DNA of 64,000 nt, taken from Micromonospora echinofusca. Lineage in GTDB: Bacteria > Actinomycetota > Actinomycetes > Mycobacteriales > Micromonosporaceae. The DNA lies in contig NZ_LT607733.1 in assembly GCF_900091445.1 (NCBI RefSeq), forward strand, positions 5,049,001 through 5,113,000, given 5' to 3'. A program made the position numbers and the translations under genes. This document shows, in pieces, positions 48,334 through 55,642 of this stretch (the first letter of the stretch is position 1; each line of letters starts with the position of its first letter). Below the pieces are notes generated by a model, which was not told the origin of the DNA, made no database searches, and was given only the letters and a program-made list of their open reading frames with translations.

Positions 48334-48857
48334 TTAAACCTCCTCGATGGGTGCGTGTTTCAACAAGGTCTGCACTCACCGTCTCGGTGCAGGTTCATCA
48401 CAGCGCAATCGTGAAACGCTCATACCCACGCCGCACGGCAGGCTCAGCGAGTCTTGTCAATACTCCGAACTGCCAGAACAGCGTCACGGGTGTTTCGACG
48501 ACGCGGTTTTCCCTGGCCGGACGGCCCCGGGAAACATCGGCCCGACACCGGGTGCTCCCGGCGGCACGTGGGGCGCGGCAGCCCGGATGAATCGCGCTCC
48601 CGCCCGGACCAGGAACAACGTCAGGGATTCGCAGGGCGCCGTTCCCCGCCCCGTGGTGCGCAGGTCACCTGGCCGGTATGACGGCCTCATGCCCCACCGC
48701 CGGCCCACGACACCTGACCAGCACCAGCGCACTTCCGCACCAATGACCACCACCAACCCCCACCACCTCCTGCGGGGTGCCCTAGGGGTGCCCCACCAAT
48801 GACCACCAATGGGAAACTCCAAACCCACCAACACGCCGCCACCCACCCGGAGGAACC
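48334..48857. promoter_or_regulatory. 524-bp divergent intergenic region
   Basis: Upstream of the 74-residue peptide gene (minus) and the second SARP gene (plus). It is less GC-rich than average near 48340-48480. Its right end becomes strongly C-rich and G-poor on the plus strand, as in the SARP gene itself, and contains the tandem repeats listed separately. No credible ORF with ribosome site was seen. Confidence 0.5.
48774..48811 (+). promoter_or_regulatory. Tandem 11-bp and 10-bp direct repeats, candidate SARP operator
   Basis: GGGGTGCCC occurs at 48774 and 48785 (11-bp period), followed by CCACCAATG at 48793 and 48803 (10-bp period), ending 47 bp before the SARP start. SARPs typically bind direct repeats spaced one helical turn apart near -35, so this could be an autoregulatory site. 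The match is to spacing, not to a known consensus. Confidence 0.45.
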
Positions 48858-49637
48858 ATGCAATTCTCCGTACTCGGCAGCACCGAAATCACCAACGACA
48901 ACACCCCACTCGAACTCGGCGGAATCCGCCAACGCGCCATCCTCGCCTACCTCCTGCTCAACGCCAACAAAGTCGTCGCCACCAGCCAACTCCTCCACGC
49001 CATCTGGGACGGCAACCCACCCCCCACCGCCCGCAAAATGATCCAAAACGCCGTCTCCGCCATCCGCCGCACCCTCACCACCAACACCGACCCCACCACC
49101 ACCGCCACCCTCCACACCCACGCACCCGGCTACCAACTCCGCCTCAACACCGAAACCATCGACCTCTACCGCTTCCGCCGACTCGTCCGCGAAGGACGCC
49201 ACGCCACCGCAACCAACAACCCCCACCACGCCGCCGACCTCCTACACCAAGGACTCGCCCTCTGGCGCGGACGCGCCCTCGCCGACCTCGTCGAAACCGG
49301 CATCACCTGGTCAGAAATCACCGCCATCGAAGACGAACGACTCTCCGCCATCGAAGACCGACTCGAAGCCGAACTCGCCTGCGGCCGACACCGCGAAATC
49401 ACCCCGGAACTCGAAATCCTCACCGCCACCGAACCGCTACGCGAACGCCTCTGCCACCAATTCATGCTCGCCCTCTACCGCAGCGGACGCCAGGTCGACG
49501 CCCTACGCGTCTACCGCCGCACCCGCGAAGCACTCATCGACGGCCTCGGCCTCGAACCCGGCCGCAGCCTCCAAGAACTCCAACACCGCATCCTCGAACA
49601 CGACACCAAGATCCAGGTACCGGCGTTGGTGGGGTGA
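48858..49637 (+). CDS. Second SARP-family regulator
   Basis: 259 residues, a minimal SARP: winged helix (MQFSVLGSTEITNDNTPLEL ... APGYQLRL) and BTAD (LALWRGRALADLVE, LYRSGRQVDALRVYRRTREAL, LGLEPGRSLQELQ). ATG 48858 has GGAGG 4 bp upstream. Codon use differs strikingly from its neighbours: GAA, CAA and CGA are preferred and the sense strand is C-rich and G-poor, which hints at separate origin. It is convergent with the P450 gene across two strong hairpins and lies at the head of the right-hand system, so that system is its likely target. Confidence 0.92.
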   Translation: MQFSVLGSTEITNDNTPLELGGIRQRAILAYLLLNANKVVATSQLLHAIWDGNPPPTARKMIQNAVSAIRRTLTTNTDPTTTATLHTHAPGYQLRLNTETIDLYRFRRLVREGRHATATNNPHHAADLLHQGLALWRGRALADLVETGITWSEITAIEDERLSAIEDRLEAELACGRHREITPELEILTATEPLRERLCHQFMLALYRSGRQVDALRVYRRTREALIDGLGLEPGRSLQELQHRILEHDTKIQVPALVG

Positions 49638-49723
49638 GCGACACCCACGTGAGGGCCGTGGCCGCCTCCGCCACCGGACGCGTCGACCCGGCCCTCTCCC
49701 CCGCGCCGCCGCGGCGGCAGCCG

Positions 49724-49791
49724 GGCACGGTCAGGCGCGGCAGTCCCCGGCGGTCCGTCGACCGTCGTGTGCTGCCGCGCCTGACCGTGCC
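49724..49791. terminator. 20-bp perfect inverted repeat with 28-nt loop
   Basis: Arms at 49724-49743 and 49772-49791 pair perfectly over 20 bp. It lies between the convergent SARP and P450 genes, just upstream of a second hairpin. Probably part of a bidirectional termination region. Confidence 0.6.
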
Positions 49792-49798
49792 CACGCCA

Positions 49799-49830
49799 CC
49801 GCCCCGGCCCGGGTCCCCGGGCCGGGGCGG
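49799..49830. terminator. 15-bp perfect GC hairpin
   Basis: CCGCCCCGGCCCGGG at 49799-49813 pairs perfectly with 49816-49830 across a 2-nt gap (effective loop a little larger). It lies 12 bp beyond the P450 stop, on its transcript end, and 160 bp beyond the SARP stop. Confidence 0.65.
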
Positions 49831-49842
49831 CGCGATGGTCGC

Positions 49843-51075
49843 CTAGCTGTGTCGCAGCAGCACCGGCAGCGACGCCACGTCGTTCGCCATGAACGAGCGC
49901 AGCGGCTCGATCTCGTCCGGTGGCACGGCCAGCGCGAGGTTCGGGAAGCGCGCGAACAGCGCCGGCACCGCGACGGCCGCCTCCAGTCGCGCCAGGCGGG
50001 CACCGGGGCAGAAGTGCGGGCCCGCCCCGAACGCGAGGTGCTCCTTGTTCTCCCGGTCGATGTCGAACACCCCCGGGTTCTCGTGGACGGCCGGGTCGCG
50101 CCCGTGCGCCAGGTAGCTGATGAGGATGGCGTCGCCCGCCCGGATGACGGTCCCCTCGCCGAGGTCGATGTCCTCCTTCGCCCAGCGCATCGGCAGCGCC
50201 GCCACCGGGCAGTGCGCCCGCAGCGCCTCCTCGATCGCGTCCGGCCAGCGGGCCGGGTCGGCGAGCAGGGTGGCCAGCTGGTCCGGGTGGGCGAGCAGCT
50301 CGCGGACCGTGTGGTCGATCAGCGTCACGGTCGTCTGGCTGCCGCCGCCGATGAGCAGCAGCAGCATGTCGACCAGCTCCTGCTCGCTGAGCGGCTCCTC
50401 GCCCTCCACCCGGGCCGCCATCAGGAAGCTCGTCAGGTCGTCGGAGGGCTCGCGGCGCTTCAGGTCGATCAGCGTACGCATGGCGACGTTCATGTCGACG
50501 TAGACGGCGGCCGACTCCTCCTCCGGCACGTTGTCGGTGTTCAGCACCACGCGCAGGATGCGCAGCACCTCGGACCGCAGATCGTCCGGCACCCCGAAGA
50601 GGTCGCAGATCACCCTGGTCGGCAACTGCTGCGAGTAGATGGTGTGCAGGTCGACCGGCTCGTCCGGCGGGCGCGTGGCCAGGTCGTCGAGCAGCCGCTC
50701 GGCGACGAGCTCCACGTGCGGGCGCATCGCGTCGATCCGCTTCGGTGTCAACGCCGGCGCCACGAGCTGCCGTAGGCGCTGGTGTTCGCGACCCTCCGCC
50801 GTGGACATGGACTCGACGTCCACCCACGGCGACAGCCACTTGATCTCGCCGGGGGTGTAGCTGGGCACGTTCTTCGTGACGTTGCGGGAGACCCCGGGGT
50901 GGGTCAGCAGGCGCCGGACCACGTCGCCGCGGGTGATCGACCAGGCCAACATGCCTTCCGGCAACTCGACGGCCACCGCGGGGCCGGCGGCGCGGAACTC
51001 GTCGATCTGCGCGTACAGGCACTTGCCGCCGCGGCTGTCGATCTGGGTGGTGGGGGCAGCGCTGAAGTCGACCAT
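49843..51075 (-). CDS. Cytochrome P450
   Basis: 410 residues, bacterial class I size. Heme-binding motif FGAGPHFCPGARLAR with the Cys ligand near 355, ExxR in IEEALR, and PMRWAKED in the K-helix region. The I-helix reads GGGSQTT near 243: the usual acid of the AGxD/ET motif is Gln, with the Thr retained, which can alter oxygen activation. It probably hydroxylates or epoxidises a pathway intermediate, but the substrate is unknown. ATG 51075 has AGGAGG 7 bp upstream. It is divergent from the 3-hydroxyacyl-CoA dehydrogenase operon. Confidence 0.93.
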   Translation of the reverse strand: MVDFSAAPTTQIDSRGGKCLYAQIDEFRAAGPAVAVELPEGMLAWSITRGDVVRRLLTHPGVSRNVTKNVPSYTPGEIKWLSPWVDVESMSTAEGREHQRLRQLVAPALTPKRIDAMRPHVELVAERLLDDLATRPPDEPVDLHTIYSQQLPTRVICDLFGVPDDLRSEVLRILRVVLNTDNVPEEESAAVYVDMNVAMRTLIDLKRREPSDDLTSFLMAARVEGEEPLSEQELVDMLLLLIGGGSQTTVTLIDHTVRELLAHPDQLATLLADPARWPDAIEEALRAHCPVAALPMRWAKEDIDLGEGTVIRAGDAILISYLAHGRDPAVHENPGVFDIDRENKEHLAFGAGPHFCPGARLARLEAAVAVPALFARFPNLALAVPPDEIEPLRSFMANDVASLPVLLRHS

Positions 51076-51096
51076 AGTGCGCCTCCTAGCTGATGA

Positions 51097-51294
51097 GTTA
51101 ACGCAAAAAAAGGTAACTGTCGATCGGGAACTGCCGGGTAACGACCCTCTCGCGCCCGCCACGAATTCGACTGGACAAAGGCGCGGATCATTGCGTCGGA
51201 CCAGCGGCCCAGCCTATCGTCCTTCCACGACACTTGTCAGGAGCGGCGATCCCGCCCTACTCACCGAAATCCGCGGAAACCCATTTGTTAACGC
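51097..51294. promoter_or_regulatory. Paired GTTAACGC elements in a divergent promoter
   Basis: GTTAACGC occurs at 51097-51104, 22 bp from the P450 start, and again at 51287-51294, 18 bp before the dehydrogenase start. The GTTAAC core is palindromic. One copy next to each divergent gene, in GC-rich DNA where this word should be rare, suggests a shared regulator site. Confidence 0.35.
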
Positions 51295-51312
51295 GTGTGC
51301 GGAGGCAGAAGC

Positions 51313-52176
51313 ATGGACAGGATTCGCCGGATCGGCGTCGTCGGGTGCGGGGTCATGGGCGCCGGGATCGCCGAGACGTGCGCGAGGGCCGGGTTGGACG
51401 TGCTCGTCGCGGTGTCACGACCGGCCTCCGTCGCGCCGGGTCGGGCGCGGCTGACCGCGTCGCTGGACCGCGCCGTGGGCCGGGGCAAGCTGAGCGAGGC
51501 GGATCGGGACGCGGCACTGGCCCGGGTGGCCTTCACCGCCGATCTGACCGACTTCGCCGACCGTCAGTTGGTGATCGAGGCGGCGTCGGAGCAGGAGTCG
51601 ATCAAGCTCGACGTGTTCGCCACGCTCGACAAGGTCGTCGAGGACGAGGAGGCGATCCTCGGCTCGTGTACGTCGTCCTTCCCGATCGTGCAGCTCGGTG
51701 GCGTCACCAGCAGGCCCGAGAAGGTGGTGGGCATCCACTTCTTCAACCCCGCGCCGGTGCTCGCGCTCGTGGAGGTCGTCGGCTCGGTCCGCACCGACCC
51801 GCGGACGGTCGACACGGTGGACGCCTTCGTCACCGACGTGCTCGGCAAGCAGGTCGTCCGCGCCCAGGACCGGGCGGGCTTCGTGGTGAACGCGCTGCTG
51901 ATCCCGTACCTGATCTCCGCCGTCCGGATGGTGGAGTCCGGCATGGCGTCGGTCGCCGACATCGACAAGGCGATGACGCTCGGCTGCGCGCACCCCATGG
52001 GCCCGCTGCGCCTCATCGACCTGATCGGGCTCGACATCGTGGCCGCGGCCGGCGAGTCGCTGTACAAGGAGTTCCGGGAGCCGCTCTACTCGCCGCCGCC
52101 GCTGCTCGCCCGCATGGTGGCCGGCGGTCTGCTCGGCAAGAAGTCCGGGCGGGGCTTCTACGAGTACGGGCGATGA
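51313..52176 (+). CDS. 3-hydroxyacyl-CoA dehydrogenase (HbdA/FadB2-like)
   Basis: 287 residues. NAD-binding VVGCGVMGAGIAE at the N-terminus, catalytic His-Glu pair in GIHFFNPAPVLALVEVV, Asn in GFVVNALL, and C-terminal domain GCAHPMGPLRLIDLIGLD. The family oxidises 3-hydroxyacyl-CoA or makes its keto form reversibly; in some clusters relatives (FkbK type) prepare hydroxymalonyl-ACP extender units with an acyl-ACP dehydrogenase. An acyl-CoA dehydrogenase is present at 53.8-55.5 kb, but FkbH and FkbJ equivalents are not, so an acyl-chain role is more likely. ATG 51313 has GGAGG 7 bp upstream. Its stop overlaps the next start (ATGA). Confidence 0.92.
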   Translation: MDRIRRIGVVGCGVMGAGIAETCARAGLDVLVAVSRPASVAPGRARLTASLDRAVGRGKLSEADRDAALARVAFTADLTDFADRQLVIEAASEQESIKLDVFATLDKVVEDEEAILGSCTSSFPIVQLGGVTSRPEKVVGIHFFNPAPVLALVEVVGSVRTDPRTVDTVDAFVTDVLGKQVVRAQDRAGFVVNALLIPYLISAVRMVESGMASVADIDKAMTLGCAHPMGPLRLIDLIGLDIVAAAGESLYKEFREPLYSPPPLLARMVAGGLLGKKSGRGFYEYGR

Positions 52177-52670
52177 ACACCTACCAGCGGCTGACCGGCC
52201 TGCTGGAGTCGCACGACGCGCGGTTCCGGCTCATCCCGCACGAGCCGCAGGGCGTCACATCGCCGGCCAGCCGGCTGCGCGGCCACCCGCTGTGCCAGGC
52301 GGCGAAGTGCATCGTCGCCCGGGTCAAGCTCGGCAAGAAGGTGAACCGCTTCGTGCTGGCCGTCGTCCCCGGCGACCGGCTGGTCGCGCTCGACGCCGTA
52401 CGGCAGATGTGGGACGGCACGTACGTGTCGTTCGCGACCAGGGAGACGGCGGAGGAGCTGTCCGGCTGCGTCAGCGGCACGATCATTCCGTTCAGCTTCC
52501 GCGACGACCTGGAACTCGTGGTGGATCCCCGGCTGCTCGACGAGCCCGAGATCTACTTCAACGCCGCCCGGCTCGACATGTCGATCGCCCTGGACACGCG
52601 GGACTACGTACGCCTGGCCGGGCCGAGGATCGCGTACATCGCCGGGACGTCCCTCGCGGAGGTGGGCTGA
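52173..52670 (+). CDS. YbaK/EbsC-type aminoacyl-tRNA deacylase domain protein
   Basis: 165 residues forming a single YbaK/ProRS-editing-like domain: the putative catalytic Lys is in CQAAKCIVARVK and GDRLVALDAVRQM follows. Members hydrolyse mischarged tRNAs, such as Cys- or Ala-tRNAPro. Its ATG overlaps the preceding stop by 4 bp and it is followed 3 bp later by the PPOX gene. The same region encodes an L/F-tRNA-protein transferase homologue, so an editing or self-protection role around aminoacyl-tRNA use is attractive but unproven. Confidence 0.85.
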   Translation: MNTYQRLTGLLESHDARFRLIPHEPQGVTSPASRLRGHPLCQAAKCIVARVKLGKKVNRFVLAVVPGDRLVALDAVRQMWDGTYVSFATRETAEELSGCVSGTIIPFSFRDDLELVVDPRLLDEPEIYFNAARLDMSIALDTRDYVRLAGPRIAYIAGTSLAEVG

Positions 52671-52673
52671 ACC

Positions 52674-53159
52674 ATGGACCTCGCCGACCGGCTGCACCGC
52701 GTCCTCGCCGACGCGAAGTACCTGTCCCTGTCCACGATGTCCGCCGACCGCCGGCCGTGGACGTCCGTGCTCCAGTACGCGTGGCTGCCCGACCCGCTGC
52801 GCTTCCTGTTCGGCTCCGCCACGCAGTCGCGGCACAGCCGGCACGTGGCGGCCCGGCCGAGGGTGAGCGGGGCGCTCTTCGTCACCGGCGGCGCGCTCAC
52901 CGAGGTCGACGGCGCCCAGTTCACCGGCACCTGCCGGGAGCTGACCCCCGACGAGGTGCGCACCCACCACGCCACCTTCTACGACGCCCTGCTGCCCGAC
53001 GAGGCGAGCAGGGCGGAGTACACGCTGCCGGTGTCTGCCCTGCTGCCGCCGGCCGAGCACCGCATCTACCAGGTCACGGTGGACCGCGTGTGGCTCGTCG
53101 ACACCAGCACCTGGATCGAGGACCGGATCGACCGCCGGATCGAGGTGGACCTGCCCTGA
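52674..53159 (+). CDS. PPOX-fold flavin/F420-binding protein
   Basis: 161 residues with the split-barrel pyridoxamine-phosphate-oxidase-like pattern: a short helix, LSLSTMSADRRPWTSVLQYAWL, LRFLFGSATQSRHSRHV and VSGALFV. Family members bind FMN or F420 and oxidise or reduce small molecules; there is no specific signature for PNP oxidase. The start follows the YbaK-like stop by 3 bp, making a three-gene operon with the dehydrogenase. It ends 25 bp from the convergent heme-oxygenase-fold gene. Confidence 0.85.
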   Translation: MDLADRLHRVLADAKYLSLSTMSADRRPWTSVLQYAWLPDPLRFLFGSATQSRHSRHVAARPRVSGALFVTGGALTEVDGAQFTGTCRELTPDEVRTHHATFYDALLPDEASRAEYTLPVSALLPPAEHRIYQVTVDRVWLVDTSTWIEDRIDRRIEVDLP

Positions 53160-53184
53160 GGGCGGGTCCACCCCGGTCCCGGCC

Positions 53185-53817
53185 TCACCCGGTCATCGTC
53201 GCCCAGAACACCGCCTCGTAGGCGTGCACCATCCGCGCCACGCGCAGGGCCTCCACCGGGTCGTCGCCCGCCGCCAGGCCCGCCGACACCACGCCGGCCG
53301 CCTGCTCCAGCACTTCGGCCGGCGTCTCGGCGAAGTAGCGGAAGTGGGCGACCGCCACGTCGGAGAACCCGTACCGCGACTGGAGGGCGTCGGCCACCCG
53401 GGCGTAGAAGCCGCCCGATTCCTCGACGTTGACCAGCAGGGCCAGCGGGATCGCCGAGCGCGGCCCGAACACGGCGGTCCGGACGATGAAGGAGGGGTAC
53501 GCCTGGGCCAGCGGCTGCGGCTCGTACGCCCGCAGCTCCTTCTCCCCCACTCCCACGGCGGCGGCGAAGTCCGGCAGTAGCCCCAGCGCCTCCTCCTCCG
53601 CGCCGGCCATGGCCAGGAACAGCGGCTCAGGGAAGCGGGCCGCCAGGAACGCGAAACTACTCCGGTCGCTGGACACCAGGTGGTGCAGCTCGCCGGCCAG
53701 GGCGGCCAGCCGGTCCACCGGCACCTCGCCGCGTTCCAGCTGCTCCAGGAACCGGTTGGGCGCCATCTCCAGCGACCGTCGGCCCTGCGCCACCAGCTCT
53801 GCCACGTGTTCGTCCAC
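53185..53817 (-). CDS. Heme-oxygenase-fold (TenA/PqqC/HDO-like) protein
   Basis: 210 residues, all-helical. Helix 1 has the carboxylate-His pair GELHHL (Glu43, His46), the central helix has LVNVEESGGF (Glu132/Glu133) and a further His lies in VAVAHFRYF (His158). This spacing resembles heme-oxygenase-like diiron oxidases (UndA, BesC, CADD type), though the terminal HxxxD motif is not clear. Alternatives are TenA-like thiaminase or PqqC-like oxidase. GTG start with GGAGG 6 bp upstream, 3 bp after the acyl-CoA dehydrogenase gene, so it is the last gene of the A-PCP-R operon. A role in N-oxidation, desaturation or C-C cleavage of a pathway intermediate is speculative. Confidence 0.75.
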   Translation of the reverse strand: MDEHVAELVAQGRRSLEMAPNRFLEQLERGEVPVDRLAALAGELHHLVSSDRSSFAFLAARFPEPLFLAMAGAEEEALGLLPDFAAAVGVGEKELRAYEPQPLAQAYPSFIVRTAVFGPRSAIPLALLVNVEESGGFYARVADALQSRYGFSDVAVAHFRYFAETPAEVLEQAAGVVSAGLAAGDDPVEALRVARMVHAYEAVFWATMTG

Positions 53818-53820
53818 GGG

Positions 53821-55548
53821 TCACCTCCGAATCGTGCGGTGCAGGTTCGGGCGGGTCGCCGGCCCCGGCGCGGGCTCGGCGATCCACGGCCCCTCGATGG
53901 ACGCGTCGAGCACGCCCTCTTCCAGCCAGGTGAAGTCCCCGCCCAGCACCCGCCGGGCGAACGCGACGTCGTCGCCGTCGGTGTCGTCCCGCAGCCGCCG
54001 GCGAAGCTCCGCCACCCGCTGCCGGGACTGCCGGCAGAACGCGTCGGCCAGCTCGGGCGCGCTGCCGCCGAGCGCCCTGGCGTACACGCAGGCGGCGGTC
54101 ATCGCGTACAGCTCGGCGGCCACGTCCACGACGCGGCCGAGGAACAGCTGCCGCTCGGCCACCGCCTCACCCCAGCGCTGCCGGCCGTCGGCGAGGTGCC
54201 GGGCCAGCTCGGCGCCCGTCGCGGCGACGAACGACAGGTGCCCGGCCAGGTCGCCGAAGCCGGGCGGCGGCGTGACCGGCACACTCCACTCGACGGGGGT
54301 CTCCTCCTCGTCGGCCAGCGCGTCGGTGGCGACGAACACCCGCAGCGCCTCGCTGGAGCCGTCGAAGATGCGGCCGACGCGCAGGTCCCGGAACAGCTGC
54401 TCGACGGGGACGCCGCGCTCACCGCGGGCGGCGGCGGACTCCGCGGTCTCGTACCCGCGGCCGCCCCGGATCTGCAGGAGCTCGTCGGCGACGCGCCACG
54501 CCTGCTCCGAGGCGAACAGCTTCGCCAGCTCGGCCTCCGTGTGCGTGTCCAGCAGGCCGGCGTCGGCGTGCCGGCCGGACACCTCGACCATGGCCTCCAG
54601 GGCGAAGGCGGTCGCCGCGATGTACGCGATCTTGCCCGCCACCGCCTCGTGCTCGCCGATGGGCCGGTCCCACTGCACGCGTACGCCCGACCACTCGCGG
54701 GCGATCTTCAGGCTCCACTTGGCGGCGGCGGCGCAGACGGCGGGCATCGACAGCCGGCCGGTGTCCTGCGCGGCGAGCGCCACCTGGAGCCCCTGCCCCT
54801 CCGGCCCGATCCGGCGGCTCTGCGGCACCCGGACCCCGTGCAGCCGGACGACCCCGTTCTCCAGGCCGCGCAGGCCCAGGAAGGAGCTGCGGTGCTCCAC
54901 CGTGACCCCCGGCGCGTCGGCCTCGACCACGAACGCGGACATGCCTCCCGGGCCGCTCTCCGACGGCGGGACCAGTGCCATCACCACGATCAGGTGGGCG
55001 ATGGTGCCGTTGGTCGTCCACAGCTTCACCCCGTCGAGGCGGTAGCCGCCGTCGTCCGTGGGGGTGGCGGTGGTCCGCATCCGGAAGGGGTCGTTGCCGA
55101 TGTCGGGCTCGGTGAGGGCGAAGGCGGAGATCTCGCGTACGCACCTCGGCAGCAGCTCGCGCTTCTGGTCGTCGGTGCCGAACAGCCACAGCGGCTGGAT
55201 GAGGCCGATCGCCTGGTGCGCGCCGAGCAGCTCGCCGATCGAGGAGTGCGCGGTGCTGACGATCATCAGGGCGCGGTGGTAGCAGACTCCGGACAGGCCG
55301 AGTCCGCCGTACTCCCGGGGGAGCTTGATGGCGAACGCGCCGAGGTCGCGCAGGCCCTCGACCACCTCGTCGGGGATCCGGTCGTCGCGCTCGATGAGCC
55401 GGCCGTCCACCTTGTCCGTGCAGAACGCGCGCAGCCGCGCGAGGAACGCCTCGGCGTCGGCGTCGATCCCGGCGTCGGGCAGCGGGTCGAGCAGGTCGAT
55501 CCGCAGCCTGCCGCGCAGCAGTTCGTTGCCGAAACTCGGTCTGGACAT
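53821..55548 (-). CDS. Acyl-CoA dehydrogenase (VLCAD/ACAD9-like, extended)
   Basis: 575 residues, longer than the 380-residue short-chain type owing to a C-terminal helical extension. FAD-binding signatures ALTEPDIGNDP and LWTTNGTIAHLIVVMAL, and IRGGRGYE. At the catalytic base position the family has RIFEGT; here it reads RIFDGS, so Glu is replaced by Asp, which may weaken or retune alpha-proton abstraction. It would desaturate an acyl-CoA or acyl-carrier substrate. ATG 55548 has GGGAGG 6 bp upstream; 94 bp separate it from the methyltransferase gene. Confidence 0.92.
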   Translation of the reverse strand: MSRPSFGNELLRGRLRIDLLDPLPDAGIDADAEAFLARLRAFCTDKVDGRLIERDDRIPDEVVEGLRDLGAFAIKLPREYGGLGLSGVCYHRALMIVSTAHSSIGELLGAHQAIGLIQPLWLFGTDDQKRELLPRCVREISAFALTEPDIGNDPFRMRTTATPTDDGGYRLDGVKLWTTNGTIAHLIVVMALVPPSESGPGGMSAFVVEADAPGVTVEHRSSFLGLRGLENGVVRLHGVRVPQSRRIGPEGQGLQVALAAQDTGRLSMPAVCAAAAKWSLKIAREWSGVRVQWDRPIGEHEAVAGKIAYIAATAFALEAMVEVSGRHADAGLLDTHTEAELAKLFASEQAWRVADELLQIRGGRGYETAESAAARGERGVPVEQLFRDLRVGRIFDGSSEALRVFVATDALADEEETPVEWSVPVTPPPGFGDLAGHLSFVAATGAELARHLADGRQRWGEAVAERQLFLGRVVDVAAELYAMTAACVYARALGGSAPELADAFCRQSRQRVAELRRRLRDDTDGDDVAFARRVLGGDFTWLEEGVLDASIEGPWIAEPAPGPATRPNLHRTIRR

Positions 55549-55642
55549 CGTTGCCTCCCCGTCGGCGGGTGCTCTGGTGCGGGACGCGCACGGGCCACGT
55601 CCGCCCGCCGGGGCGGTGCGGACGTGGTCCGTCGTCGGCGCG

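Noticed and set aside
51313..55548. Hydroxymalonyl/methoxymalonyl-ACP extender pathway (FkbG-K type)
   Set aside because: A dehydrogenase pair and an O-methyltransferase are present, but no FkbH-like glyceryl transferase and no dedicated ACP in this block, and the acyl-CoA dehydrogenase is VLCAD-like.
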